This document shows, piece by piece, positions 52,988-61,957 of a stretch of DNA of 64,000 nt. The DNA is from Flavihumibacter fluvii. Lineage in GTDB: Bacteria > Bacteroidota > Bacteroidia > Chitinophagales > Chitinophagaceae. Position numbers and translations under genes: made by a program. Under the pieces are notes generated by a model that was given only the letters and a program-made list of their open reading frames with translations, ran no database searches and was not told the origin of the DNA. Positions within the stretch are counted from its first letter, which is position 1, and every line of letters starts with the position of its first letter. Location of the stretch: positions 3,868,001 through 3,932,000 of the forward strand of contig NZ_CP092333.1 of assembly GCF_018595675.2 (NCBI RefSeq), read 5' to 3'.

Positions 52988-54292
52988 ATGACAAGAAATA
53001 GTAGTTTAAAAAATTCCTTTATTGCCCTCATCTTTATAATCTTATCAAATCAATTGTTTTCTCAACAGACAGACAGTTTGCTTAACGGGTTGAAAATTTC
53101 TTTAGAGCTCAGACCAAGGGCAGAATATACATACAACTATGCACTTCCACCCAATGATACAGTTTCACCTTTTCTTTTTATAACCCAAAGAAATAGACTG
53201 TCCATATCTTACGCAAGACCAAAATGGTTAATTAAATCAGATTTTCAGGAGATTCATTATTGGGACAAATTTCAATCATCGGCTAAAGTTGGAAGCATAA
53301 ATTTTTACCAGCTATTTGTAGAAACCAAATTTAAAGGTTTGAATATTCGGGCAGGCAGGCAAAGTGTTTTATTAGACAATGGCAGAATATTTTCTGATGC
53401 CCCATGGGCACAACAAAGCAGGGCACATGAGGGGATTCGGATAATGCACCGGGCTAAACAACTGCGTAACGACCTGTTTTTGTTATTCACCCGTAATTAC
53501 GGCAACCAATTTGAACCAACTTTTTCACCCGTTGCCGCTCATCGTTACAAATATTTATTCATTCATCATTTGAACTACAACGTAAGCAAAGCATTTTCAT
53601 TCAATACAATAAATGCCCTTGACATATTCAAAAATGAAAGTTCGGGCAATACTTATCATCGTTTTACATCTGGTGGACGAATTGAAGTGAAAAACAACAG
53701 GTGGTATTATACGCTAAACACATATCTCCAATATGGGCACAATCCGCAAGGGAAAAAATTGCTCGCTTATTATATACAGCCTGAAATAAAGATGTCTGTT
53801 CAAAAATCAACGATTCGATTTGGAGCCGAATTACTGAGTGGAAGCAGTCCGGGTTTGTCCGCAAATCAATCGGGAGATTTTGATGTTTTATATGGGGTTG
53901 CCTGGAAGTTTATGGGCAATATGAATGTATTCACCCGATTTCCCGCCGACGTAGCTGGTAAAGGCCTGATCAATCCATATTTGTTTATTTTACTACCGCT
54001 TGATAAAAAAATCTCACTTCGTTCTGATTCCCACCTATTCTATACTCAATATAACTTGCTAAATGAGACCGGACAGCCTCAGAATAAATATGTTGGTTTT
54101 GAAAGTGACATTTCTCTAAGGTATATACCAGCAAAGAATCTGGATGTTAACTATGGGTTTTCATTCTTGAAATCATCTTCGTCAATGAAGTATTTGCCAA
54201 AGATTCAAAATGAAAAACAAATAGCTGTCTGGAGCTATCTTATGGTTTCATATACGCTAAACATTTTACACTTGAAACCAAAGGCGAAGTAA
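52988..54292 (+). CDS. Alginate-export-family porin
   Basis: This 434-residue protein has an N-terminal signal ending near LFSQQ (about residue 26). The motif LELRPRAEYTYNYALPPND and the repeated barrel strands such as FLFITQRNRLSISYARPKW and LNIRAGRQSVLLDNGRIF are the pattern of the Alginate_exp family, whose members form 18-strand beta-barrels for anionic polysaccharides or other solutes. The arginine lining of the channel is suggested by repeated R residues near strand ends. The substrate is uncertain. Confidence 0.8.
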   Translation: MTRNSSLKNSFIALIFIILSNQLFSQQTDSLLNGLKISLELRPRAEYTYNYALPPNDTVSPFLFITQRNRLSISYARPKWLIKSDFQEIHYWDKFQSSAKVGSINFYQLFVETKFKGLNIRAGRQSVLLDNGRIFSDAPWAQQSRAHEGIRIMHRAKQLRNDLFLLFTRNYGNQFEPTFSPVAAHRYKYLFIHHLNYNVSKAFSFNTINALDIFKNESSGNTYHRFTSGGRIEVKNNRWYYTLNTYLQYGHNPQGKKLLAYYIQPEIKMSVQKSTIRFGAELLSGSSPGLSANQSGDFDVLYGVAWKFMGNMNVFTRFPADVAGKGLINPYLFILLPLDKKISLRSDSHLFYTQYNLLNETGQPQNKYVGFESDISLRYIPAKNLDVNYGFSFLKSSSSMKYLPKIQNEKQIAVWSYLMVSYTLNILHLKPKAK

Positions 54293-54320
54293 CAGAATGC
54301 CATATCCAAAGGTCACCACC

Positions 54321-55640
54321 TCAATTCACCCAAGCCCCATTCAACATCACTTTTTGAATATTCCTTGCGTTACTAATATTTTCAAGCGGATTTCCTTTTA
54401 CCAATACCAGGTCCGCGATCTTGCCTTTTTCAATGCTGCCTAACCGGTCTGCTATCCCAAAATAGTGCGCATTCTCCAGGGTAGCGGCAACGATAACTTC
54501 TGAATTGGTAAGCCCGCTTTCCACCAGCAATTCCATTTCACGCTGGAACGCCCAGCCAGGCTCCGCATAGGGTATGTTGGAATGGGAGCCTACAACGATG
54601 CGGACGCCGGCTTTTTTCATTTTGCCTGTTATGGACTTCATGTTATTAAAACCCATCAGTTTAATCGTATCTGTGCTATCCTTGCCTGGCTGGTATTCAA
54701 AGGCACCTAAAGTGGGGCTAACAAATGTCCCTTTGCGGACCAGGAATTTGCAGAGACTATCGGCCCTTGGTCCATGTACATCGATGGTTTTCCAAACAGC
54801 ATACCGGCCTTGCTTACGTGCATTGTTATCCGATAAAATAAGTTGCCGGTATTTTTCTGCATCGCGCCTGGGTTGCAGGGATAAGCCAAAGGAGGTGATA
54901 TGTTCAACGCCATCCAGTCCGGCGTCTATGGCTTCCATCGCTTCGGTAATTTCGAGGTGTGCCGTTACCGGGATTCCCTTACTATGGGCAGTGTTGCAAA
55001 CGATCCGGATCAAATCAGGCGGCAGCCGGAAATAAGCCTTGATCGCTGAAGCGCCGTCATGGATATTTTTGAGAACCGCATTGACCGCTTCGATGGAATC
55101 CCGCACTACATAAGCATCTTCGGGATAGGCTGGTGGGAACATATCCAGGTGTGGTCCGCATAAAAACAGGCGCGGATTGATTTTTCCCGAAACCCTTTCG
55201 GGGTTATACGTTTCAATCCATTCGCCGGGGTCGCGAACAGAAGTGACGCCATGCTGCAGGAACAGGGCTGGCAGGTTTTTCATATCGTCATAGTGGAAAT
55301 GCGCATCAATAAATCCAGGCAACACGCTCATGCCTTTCCCGTCAATTATTTCAGCATCTTTTGGAATTGTTACGGCATCCGCTGCACCAACATTTTCTAT
55401 GCTATTTCCTTTTACCAGCACAACACCATTCAATACCGGCTGACCGCCATAGCCATCTATTATGGTAGCACCAACAATGGCAATTGATTTTTCGCCGACC
55501 GCAATTTCGGAAAGGTTGACTTCATGAATACCAGGCTTCGAAGCGATACTGTTTGCATCTTCTTGTAGTGGCTGGTTACAGGACAGGAAGGCAATGGTTA
55601 GCAGTGAAACAGGAAAATTGCGGGCAATAAATTTGAACAT
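54321..55640 (-). CDS. Lipoprotein amidohydrolase (imidazolonepropionase/prolidase-like group)
   Basis: This 439-residue protein has a lipobox Cys in AFLSCNQPL (about residue 21). The barrel motifs are FIDAHFHYDDMK, VTAHLEITEAMEAIDAGLDG, VEHITSFG and a terminal IEKGKIADLVLVKGNPLEN. The usual metal-ligand Asp in the last motif (commonly GTDS) reads VGSHSNIPY, that is, a histidine at that position. This may alter metal binding or indicate a sub-family. It would act in the periplasm. The gene lies 17 bp downstream of the oxidoreductase gene, on the same strand. Confidence 0.8.
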   Translation of the reverse strand: MFKFIARNFPVSLLTIAFLSCNQPLQEDANSIASKPGIHEVNLSEIAVGEKSIAIVGATIIDGYGGQPVLNGVVLVKGNSIENVGAADAVTIPKDAEIIDGKGMSVLPGFIDAHFHYDDMKNLPALFLQHGVTSVRDPGEWIETYNPERVSGKINPRLFLCGPHLDMFPPAYPEDAYVVRDSIEAVNAVLKNIHDGASAIKAYFRLPPDLIRIVCNTAHSKGIPVTAHLEITEAMEAIDAGLDGVEHITSFGLSLQPRRDAEKYRQLILSDNNARKQGRYAVWKTIDVHGPRADSLCKFLVRKGTFVSPTLGAFEYQPGKDSTDTIKLMGFNNMKSITGKMKKAGVRIVVGSHSNIPYAEPGWAFQREMELLVESGLTNSEVIVAATLENAHYFGIADRLGSIEKGKIADLVLVKGNPLENISNARNIQKVMLNGAWVN

Positions 55641-55657
55641 ACTCTGGTTGTGCTTAT

Positions 55658-57016
55658 TTATACAGATCCCGGATGCGGGTGCACCCAGGGCCCCCGGTAA
55701 GTCCTTTCTAATAAACCTGTGGCTTCAGCATCACCCACCACTTCCATTTTTGCAGGATCATAGCGTAAGGGCCGGCCCAGTTTCATGGACATATTGGCGA
55801 GGATGCAACTGGCGGTTGAAATATGGCCTTGCTCAATATCCGCAACCGGCCGACCGCCTTTTTCGATGGCGGCTAAAAAGTCGAGCATATGCAAGCGGGT
55901 CGCCGGCGCCGCATGTAATTCAATATCTTTTTCTGCCAGGTCCTCCGGATATTTTTCCCTTTCATACAAGCAATCACGATGGATCTTCTGGCCATTGCCA
56001 TCGGGAATGAAATCGTATTGCATGGGACTTCCGCAAAGCGTGCCGTGCTCGCCATAGATCTTAAAAGCCCAGGGATATTCAGGGTCAGCAGATGTTCCCC
56101 AGGTGCGGTGTTGCCAAACGCAATTCAAACCATCATAGGCAAAGATCGCTGTCTGCGTATCGGCTATATTGCTCTTACCGGGATTATCCAGGTATATGCC
56201 ACCTGTTGAACTGATGCCCTTTGGCCAGCCAAGTCCCAGCATCCAACGTACCGCATCAAACATATGGATGCACATATCACCCATGATACCATTGCCGTAT
56301 TCCATGAATGCCCGCCACCAGCCGCGATGGGGCAATCCATCGTAAGGGCGCAGCGGCGCGGGACCGGTCCACATGTCGTAATCCAGGAAATCCGGAATCG
56401 CTTGCAAAGGCGGATTGCTGTTATTGCGCATATGGTAATAGCAACACATTTCAACATGGTGCACCTTGCCTAACAGTCCCGCATCCACGATATTCTTTTT
56501 AGCTTCAACCAGGTGTGGCGTGCTTCTTCTTTGTGTACCCACCTGCACCACCCGCTTGTACTTCCTGGCAGCAGCCAACACCGCCTCGCCTTCGATCACA
56601 TCCACGCTGATGGGCTTCTGGACATATACATGAGCCCCCGATTTAATAGCATCAATCGCCTGCAAGGCATGCCAATGGTCGGGAGACCCAATTAGTACGA
56701 TCTCCGGTTTTTGTTCGGCCAGTAGTTTCCGGTAATCGCCATACAAGGGCATTTTTGCTTTGCTGCCGGATCGCGCACCAATGAGTTGTGCCGCTTCCTG
56801 CAACTGGTTCTTATCAACATCACATAGTCCAACAACCTCTATGGGTGCCACCTGCATCAGCCGGAACAGGTCGCTCTTGCCATACCAGCCGGTACCGACC
56901 AGGGCTACACGCCGTTTGGGCAAAACACCCCATTCATGGAGGCCACTTGATTTCAGGGAAGAATAGGCAAAGAGGGCAGAAGAATTGCGGATGAATTGTC
57001 TGCGGTTCAGGCTCAT
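55658..57016 (-). CDS. Gfo/Idh/MocA-family oxidoreductase with Tat-type signal
   Basis: This 452-residue protein has a twin-arginine type leader (NRRQFIRNSSALFAYSS, about residues 4-20), so it is probably exported in a folded, cofactor-bound state. The Rossmann domain carries VALVGTGWYGKSDLFRL; EKP-like VYVQKPISVDVIEGEAV is the family's central motif. Known members oxidise or reduce sugars, inositols or N-acetylhexosamines. The Tat signal is common in Bacteroidota members of this family. It is the upstream gene of the amidohydrolase. Confidence 0.85.
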   Translation of the reverse strand: MSLNRRQFIRNSSALFAYSSLKSSGLHEWGVLPKRRVALVGTGWYGKSDLFRLMQVAPIEVVGLCDVDKNQLQEAAQLIGARSGSKAKMPLYGDYRKLLAEQKPEIVLIGSPDHWHALQAIDAIKSGAHVYVQKPISVDVIEGEAVLAAARKYKRVVQVGTQRRSTPHLVEAKKNIVDAGLLGKVHHVEMCCYYHMRNNSNPPLQAIPDFLDYDMWTGPAPLRPYDGLPHRGWWRAFMEYGNGIMGDMCIHMFDAVRWMLGLGWPKGISSTGGIYLDNPGKSNIADTQTAIFAYDGLNCVWQHRTWGTSADPEYPWAFKIYGEHGTLCGSPMQYDFIPDGNGQKIHRDCLYEREKYPEDLAEKDIELHAAPATRLHMLDFLAAIEKGGRPVADIEQGHISTASCILANMSMKLGRPLRYDPAKMEVVGDAEATGLLERTYRGPWVHPHPGSV

Positions 57017-57071
57017 GCAAATTGTTTTAGGTGGATTGACTATTTTAAAGTTATAGTAAAATCCGGATGTC

Positions 57072-57503
57072 CTAACCCATTAAATATGCCAGTCCATCTG
57101 TTACGTTTTCGCACAGGTCATTGATTTTGTTCTGCTGGCACATGGCTTTGAATTTATCCCTGATCACCTTGTATTCGTTATGAAGGGGGCAGGGATGGCT
57201 GGACGAACATTTACTTAAACCCAGTCCGCATTGCTCAAAGACCGCTTTTCCGTCGATCGCATCAACCACTTTTATAATGGACTGTTGTTTCTGCTTTTCG
57301 GTTATATAGAATCCACCAGTCGGCCCCTTTGCACTATTAATTACACCAGCTTTCACCAGGGCCTGCAACATTTTTCCAACGGTATGTTCGCTGGCATCAA
57401 TGAATTCAGCAATTTCTTTAATGCCCGATTTTTCCCCGCTGTTAAATCGGGAAGCCAAAAAAATCACTGCTTTGATCGCAGTTTTGCAGGTTAAGCTGAG
57501 CAT
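57072..57503 (-). CDS. Rrf2-family regulator with three-cysteine cluster motif (NsrR/IscR-like)
   Basis: This 143-residue protein has a winged helix-turn-helix (about 20-65, IKEIAEFIDASEHTVGKMLQ) and a cysteine triplet C92-x6-C99-x5-C105 (QCGLGLSKCSSSHPCPLH). This arrangement is the Fe-S ligand set of NsrR, IscR and RirA. Beside genes for nitric-oxide handling, a NO-sensing NsrR-type role is the best guess. It is the last gene of the minus-strand NO cluster and may be translationally coupled to the MIP18 gene, which ends directly at its start. A matching palindrome is seen at 61451-61470. Confidence 0.8.
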   Translation of the reverse strand: MLSLTCKTAIKAVIFLASRFNSGEKSGIKEIAEFIDASEHTVGKMLQALVKAGVINSAKGPTGGFYITEKQKQQSIIKVVDAIDGKAVFEQCGLGLSKCSSSHPCPLHNEYKVIRDKFKAMCQQNKINDLCENVTDGLAYLMG

Positions 57504-57830
57504 TTATTCTTCGTTTAAAAAGGTCATTCCTTTGGGTGAGATCATTTCATGGTTCCATGCCGGAGCAAAAACCAGGGTAATTTCAACGTTGTATTCCGGA
57601 AATGCATGCTGCAAGGCTTCTTTCACAGCATTCGTTATCGATTCGCCCATTGGACAAAATTGCGTGGTAAGCGTCATGCTGCAAAAGAGCTTCAGATCAG
57701 AATCATCAAAGTCAAGCTGGTAGATCAGTCCCAGGTCAACTACATTTAAGCCGATCTCGGGATCCATCACGTTTACCAAAGCCTCCAGAGCTTTATTGCA
57801 TTTTAAATTGTTGTTGGTTATCGGGTTCAT
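57504..57830 (-). CDS. MIP18/DUF59-type Fe-S cluster assembly factor
   Basis: This 108-residue protein has the MIP18 fold: CNKALEALVNVMDPEIGLNV, VDLGLIYQLDFD, LTTQFCPMGESITNAVKEAL with the conserved Cys, and VEITLVFAPAWNHEMISP. Such proteins help insert Fe-S clusters (SufT, PaaD, CIA2) and are often encoded beside stress or NO genes. It overlaps the upstream membrane-protein gene by 4 bp. A role in repair or maturation of NO-damaged proteins fits the context. Confidence 0.85.
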   Translation of the reverse strand: MNPITNNNLKCNKALEALVNVMDPEIGLNVVDLGLIYQLDFDDSDLKLFCSMTLTTQFCPMGESITNAVKEALQHAFPEYNVEITLVFAPAWNHEMISPKGMTFLNEE

Positions 57831-59116
57831 ACCACAGGTTTATGCGTCAGCAATTTTAAAACATTCCAGTTATATAATACAGCGGCGAATAGTAACATCA
57901 ACGCGCCTGTTTGTAATACGGCAAGATACCTGGTTAAAATTCCCAAAGTGAACACCAGGCAGCCGATCAGGTAAAGCATACTCATCCAATTAAATATTCC
58001 CGCACTGAACAGTTCTTTAGGATTGGGGACTTTTCCTTGTCCGGCTTTCTGGTGATATACTTTATTCCACACAATAAAGGGCAGTGTTTTAAAAGTCATT
58101 CCAAGGATAATGGAAGTAATCCAGCCGAAAATGACCAGGAATCCATAAGTAGTGATCAGCCTGACAGGCTCTCCGGGTGTTATTGCTAATACAACCATGA
58201 TGCCTGCAAGAAGCAGTAAGGGTAACAACATGACCATTACTGACAGCAGCGAGATTTTCATTTGTTCATCAACTTTTTTGCGAATCCTTTGCTGGTAGCT
58301 GCTGAAACAGTACTTTCCAAATAAGGAGATGGCTGCTATTACAGGCAGAACGGCGAGTGTCCAGCGCCATGGGTTTTGGCTATACAAATAAACAAGCACA
58401 AAGGCAAACAGGCCGCCATTGATTAAACCAAATATCCACCAGAGCAACCGGGGGTTATTGTATTTGGAGAGCAGGAACATGGGTATCAGGCGGGAACCTG
58501 TACCAATGATCATTAATAAAAACCAACCCACTATTCCCATATGGGCATGCAGGGATAAATAATCTGCAGAGTTGCCGGATAGTAATGGGTAACTGAAATT
58601 ATACACAAGTACCAAACCAACGGAAGCGGTACAGAGTAGCCAAACTGTTGCGGTAAAAACAAAAATGGCATGAACATTTTCCTCCTTGCTTTTAATAATA
58701 CTCATTCCCAGGTTAATGCAATAGGCCAGGATGGCCATGATCATCAATGCTCCACCCCACCGGGCCGGCCAGCCCATATTGAACACATAGAAGCCATAGC
58801 TCAATAATGGAATTCCGGCCGCCGCAAAAACAAAAGAAGCAGATGCGAGTGGCTCGCTGAATAATGTCGATTCGATCAATACCGGAACAAGCTGGTGGCT
58901 TGCCCCCAGCACGATCATCGTACCCCATCCAAGTACCATAATATGCGTGATGGCTAGAAGGTGTGGATGAAAATAATGGGTAGTAAAATCTGTTGCCGAA
59001 AAAAACAGCAACAAAGTCGCTGCCAGGAATGCAAGCGCAGCATAGGCATAAAATGGAATTACCGCTTTGTCGGATGTGGTTCGTGTTAGTCCAGGACTTC
59101 CGGGAATACTAAACAT
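57827..59116 (-). CDS. Twelve-helix NnrS/CcoN-like membrane protein
   Basis: This 429-residue protein has about 12 membrane helices. Histidine motifs HPHLLAITHIMVLGWG (about 50-65), GASHQLVPVL (about 76-85), and SLHAHMGIVGWFLLMIIGTG (about 192-210) are placed like the heme/copper ligands of the heme-copper oxidase family or the NnrS group. Members of this type are found next to norB and RIC genes in Bacteroidota and may carry heme or protect against NO. The exact family is not settled. It overlaps the DUF2249 gene by 8 bp. Confidence 0.65.
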   Translation of the reverse strand: MFSIPGSPGLTRTTSDKAVIPFYAYAALAFLAATLLLFFSATDFTTHYFHPHLLAITHIMVLGWGTMIVLGASHQLVPVLIESTLFSEPLASASFVFAAAGIPLLSYGFYVFNMGWPARWGGALMIMAILAYCINLGMSIIKSKEENVHAIFVFTATVWLLCTASVGLVLVYNFSYPLLSGNSADYLSLHAHMGIVGWFLLMIIGTGSRLIPMFLLSKYNNPRLLWWIFGLINGGLFAFVLVYLYSQNPWRWTLAVLPVIAAISLFGKYCFSSYQQRIRKKVDEQMKISLLSVMVMLLPLLLLAGIMVVLAITPGEPVRLITTYGFLVIFGWITSIILGMTFKTLPFIVWNKVYHQKAGQGKVPNPKELFSAGIFNWMSMLYLIGCLVFTLGILTRYLAVLQTGALMLLFAAVLYNWNVLKLLTHKPVV

Positions 59117-59945
59117 GCTGTTCGCTATAGATTAACAGTTCAACTTCTGAATCACTGATTTCATTGATGCAGTAACTTAATTTCCGTTCATGGAGTTCTG
59201 GCAACAGGAAAACAGGAATACGTTTATGGTATACATGGAGGGCCTTATCTGGCGGCAGGTTTTCCAGTGCTTCCAGGATAGTTTGCATAGGCAAGGGCAT
59301 GGGCAGATTCCTTACATCAATGGTTTCAAGATGGTTCTTATAGCGCTTCATTAATTCCGTCCAGCTTCCCGATTGTCCCGGGCTATGTAACTTTGCATCA
59401 ATTGTTTCTATGGGCTGTGATCCGGGCGCTTCCTGATAAAACCAGGTAAACACCAGGTTTTCATTAATATCTTCAGTATAACTTGAATAACCCCTTTTCT
59501 TCAGTAACCCGATTAATGGGGTTGGTTCAAAACTATTCACAATTTTTAGTACAAAGCCCGATTGCAGGGCCTTCAATTTCTTCAGGATAATATCCAACGG
59601 ATCTTTACCGGCTTCAATCACCCCGCGTACATCAAGCTCAAGAATTTTATCTGCCGGGAAGTTTTCCAGGATAGCGGGTTTTTCCTTTTTACCTGCAGGC
59701 GCTGTGATTATTGCCGGCGAACGGTCAATATCAAAACCCAGGGGTTGAAGTGTATTGAAAAAATCTTCTATGCTGCATCCGCCCAGTTTTGACGCCGTTG
59801 CGATACTGGTCCTACTGGCTATTACTTTCCGGAGAAAAGGGTTCCTTAATTTGGTGAATTTTGGCGAGAGGCGCACAATGGCTTCAAGTGCACCGGCATT
59901 TTGCCGGAGAAGCGTGGCGATTTTTGTTTGGGCATTGATGGTCAT
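59109..59945 (-). CDS. DUF1858-DUF2249-type protein
   Basis: This 278-residue protein has an N-terminal DUF1858-like helical part (about 1-70, KIATLLRQNAGALEAIVRLS). Two DUF2249-like domains follow: about 95-175 (ILELDVRGVIEAGKDPLDII, LKIVNSFEPTPLIGLLKKRG), and about 190-275 (TIDVRNLPMPLPMQTILEAL, LHVYHKRIPVFLLPELHERK). DUF2249 relates to the TusA/SirA fold. It is typical of NO or hemerythrin neighbourhoods; the biochemical role is unknown. Confidence 0.75.
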   Translation of the reverse strand: MTINAQTKIATLLRQNAGALEAIVRLSPKFTKLRNPFLRKVIASRTSIATASKLGGCSIEDFFNTLQPLGFDIDRSPAIITAPAGKKEKPAILENFPADKILELDVRGVIEAGKDPLDIILKKLKALQSGFVLKIVNSFEPTPLIGLLKKRGYSSYTEDINENLVFTWFYQEAPGSQPIETIDAKLHSPGQSGSWTELMKRYKNHLETIDVRNLPMPLPMQTILEALENLPPDKALHVYHKRIPVFLLPELHERKLSYCINEISDSEVELLIYSEQHV

Positions 59946-59957
59946 ACAAGCAACGAT

Positions 59958-60440
59958 TTATTGTTGCCAAAAAATATCCGGCCATTTATCATCAATCGCT
60001 TTATTATCATTCGGCATACGCAATGCGATCGCGGCCAGGTCATTTGCAGGAATATGCAGCTGGAGGTGGTTAAAAAGCTCGCGCTCTTCAAACCGGATAT
60101 GTTTTTCCAGGGCATCTGCAAATTGTGTGAGCAGGGATGTTTCCTGCTTTTGCACAGTCAGGCGGGCTATCAAACTACAGAGCTCCCGGTGTTCGGCTTC
60201 CGCCTGTTGCCGTAAAATATCTTCCGGCGGAAGTTTACCGAACAGCAATTCTTCCTCCGCCTTAAAATGCTTTTCCAGGTCTTCTTTAAAGAAGTACAGG
60301 ACATAGTCGGAGATGCGGTCCGGACTTACCGGCTTATTCAGCCCTTGCCTGATTTTCCATACCAGCAATAAACCAAAATGATGGTCTTTGGAAAAGGAGA
60401 CAAGGGACTGATGCCGTTTTATGGGTTCCTGGTCTTTCAA
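59958..60440 (-). CDS. Hemerythrin-domain protein
   Basis: This 160-residue protein has the hemerythrin helices: HQSLVSFSKDHHFGLLLVWK, YFFKEDLEKHFKAEEELLF and AEHRELCSLIARL with HIRFEERELFNHL giving the His/Glu di-iron ligands. These proteins bind O2 or NO and can shield Fe-S enzymes. It overlaps the RIC gene by 4 bp and is probably translated with it. In this cluster it is a second di-iron protein beside RIC. Confidence 0.85.
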   Translation of the reverse strand: MKDQEPIKRHQSLVSFSKDHHFGLLLVWKIRQGLNKPVSPDRISDYVLYFFKEDLEKHFKAEEELLFGKLPPEDILRQQAEAEHRELCSLIARLTVQKQETSLLTQFADALEKHIRFEERELFNHLQLHIPANDLAAIALRMPNDNKAIDDKWPDIFWQQ

Positions 60441-61396
60441 TTGCTAAGTTGTTTTTCCATTTCCAGGGCCTTTGGGAACAGGATATTATTTTCCAGGTGG
60501 ATGTGCAAATGAAGGTCTTCTTCAAATTCATCCAGCATCCGGTACAATAAACTATAAGATGCGCAGGCGTCTTCCGGTAACAGGTAGTTGTGGGATAGCT
60601 GCCTGATCTCTTCCAGATTCTTACCCACCAGTTCATGTTCCATCTCCATCATATTGATCGGGTTCTGCACGGTACCGAAATGCGCGGCATGCAAGGGTTT
60701 CACACCATTGGTGGCATTCACCAGGTCTTTGATATATGGGAATAACACTTTTTCTTCTTTAACCATATGGCCCAGCAATTCCGTATTGATCTCTTCAACC
60801 AATTCATGGATGCGGAATAACTCAGCGTGGTGACTGCCATGTACATTCTTTACTTTTTCTGCATAATGCCGCAGGTCAGGCAAGGTTTTCAGTACATATT
60901 GGTGGTGGGTGTTTACGATATAGTCTGCCAGGAAATCCAGGCTCCAGTCACCATAGGGAAGCGGCCTGGCGGCAGGTAATTTATCGGCCTGCTGCAACTC
61001 CTGCTCAACCTTGGAGGTATCCAATCCTTTTTCAGCACATGCTTCTTTAACGGTTTTCTTGCCACCACAGCAAAAATCTATGCCGAACTTCTTAAAAACC
61101 TGTGCCTTACGCAGGTCTTTGGCAACGATCTCACCCAGGGTTTCATCCTGCTCATCGGACATACGTTTACTGATGACCACCTTCCACCATTCTGGTCCCT
61201 GCTCCAGGTATTCCCAGGTAAATATATTGCCCCGCTCGCCTAATAGCTGGTAATAGAGTGGTTTAGGGTCATGGTCATTATGGATGGTCAAACTTTCCCC
61301 TTCTGCCAGTTCATCAAAGCGGTCAAAAATGACGGGGTGCTTTTGGCGGGGTTCCAGTAAGGTCACATTCAGGATGTTTTCTACAATCGTTGCCAT
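60437..61396 (-). CDS. ric: RIC/YtfE/ScdA di-iron Fe-S-repair protein with N-terminal DUF2249-like domain
   Basis: The start is placed at 61396 (MATIVENILNVT), because the eleven codons in front are outside the leader. The 319-residue protein has an N-terminal DUF2249-like part (about 15-80), an ScdA_N motif with DFCCGGKKTVKEACAEKG (about 110-130), and a hemerythrin domain with HH and EE ligands in the rest (HHQYVLKTL, HAELFRIHELVEE, MEHELVGKNLEEI). RIC proteins repair Fe-S clusters damaged by NO and peroxide. A promoter box and a palindrome lie just upstream (61427-61470). Confidence 0.85.
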   Translation of the reverse strand: MATIVENILNVTLLEPRQKHPVIFDRFDELAEGESLTIHNDHDPKPLYYQLLGERGNIFTWEYLEQGPEWWKVVISKRMSDEQDETLGEIVAKDLRKAQVFKKFGIDFCCGGKKTVKEACAEKGLDTSKVEQELQQADKLPAARPLPYGDWSLDFLADYIVNTHHQYVLKTLPDLRHYAEKVKNVHGSHHAELFRIHELVEEINTELLGHMVKEEKVLFPYIKDLVNATNGVKPLHAAHFGTVQNPINMMEMEHELVGKNLEEIRQLSHNYLLPEDACASYSLLYRMLDEFEEDLHLHIHLENNILFPKALEMEKQLSN

Positions 61397-61426
61397 ATGC
61401 TGTGTTTTTAAATTGATTCGATACAA

Positions 61427-61434
61427 CAAAGATA
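61427..61434 (-). promoter_or_regulatory. TAnnTTTG promoter box of the RIC gene
   Basis: On the minus strand 61434-61427 reads TATCTTTG, matching the Bacteroidota -7 element, 31 bp upstream of the RIC start. It is embedded between the coding start and the palindrome at 61451-61470. No perfect -33 TTG was found. Confidence 0.5.
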
Positions 61435-61450
61435 TATGATAAACCTGAAT

Positions 61451-61470
61451 AAAAGTATTTAAATGCTTTT
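61451..61470. promoter_or_regulatory. Palindrome, candidate NsrR-type operator
   Basis: AAAAGTATTTAAATGCTTTT is a 20-bp palindrome with nine of ten matching half-site positions. Its core GTATTT-AAATGC is like the NsrR/Rrf2 half-site pair of other bacteria. It lies directly upstream of the TAnnTTTG box of the RIC gene and overlaps the end of the small gene before it. It could let the cluster's own Rrf2 regulator control the operon. Confidence 0.45.
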
Positions 61471-61944
61471 ATTAATATCCTTATTTAACATATCCAATTC
61501 AGCCGCTGCAGTTTCCAGGGCTTTACCGAAATTTTCACCAAAGGCGGCTGCCTTATGCCTTAAGCTCCGGTAATATTGGATTCCTTCCCTCAGGTTCTGG
61601 AAAAAGGTGGTGTAAAATTTTTGTTTTTTGGATAACTGCCCCATCAGCAGGTCCTCCTTGAAAAGTGATTTTAAGTAGTTGAGGTAGAGTTGTAATTCAG
61701 CAATAAACATATGTGGCCGGGTAGCATTGGTAACCAGGTTAACCCTGCCATAAATATGGTCGGTCATGGGTTGGTATTCTTTATTGATTGTTGGATAATA
61801 GTGCTTTCGCATCATTTCAATCAACCGGTCTTCTATTATTGAAATAACAGAGGAGATACCAAAGCGGGCGACCTTAATAGGGCTGTCAATAGTATAGGCC
61901 AAACCCATTACAGGGATATGGAAACTGTGTGGTGAATTTTGCAA
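61459..61944 (-). CDS. Hypothetical protein, perhaps truncated
   Basis: This 161-residue protein has no signal or membrane helix. MQNSPHSFHIPVMGLAYTID, SPIKVARFGISSVISIIED and RLIEMMRKHYYP form a conserved-looking beginning that I associate, from memory, with a larger (about 600-residue) Bacteroidota protein of unknown function. Here it ends early, so either it is a short variant or a truncated copy. It lies between norB and RIC with short spacers and probably is part of the operon. Confidence 0.5.
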   Translation of the reverse strand: MQNSPHSFHIPVMGLAYTIDSPIKVARFGISSVISIIEDRLIEMMRKHYYPTINKEYQPMTDHIYGRVNLVTNATRPHMFIAELQLYLNYLKSLFKEDLLMGQLSKKQKFYTTFFQNLREGIQYYRSLRHKAAAFGENFGKALETAAAELDMLNKDINKSI

Positions 61945-61957
61945 GTTGTAATGTTTA

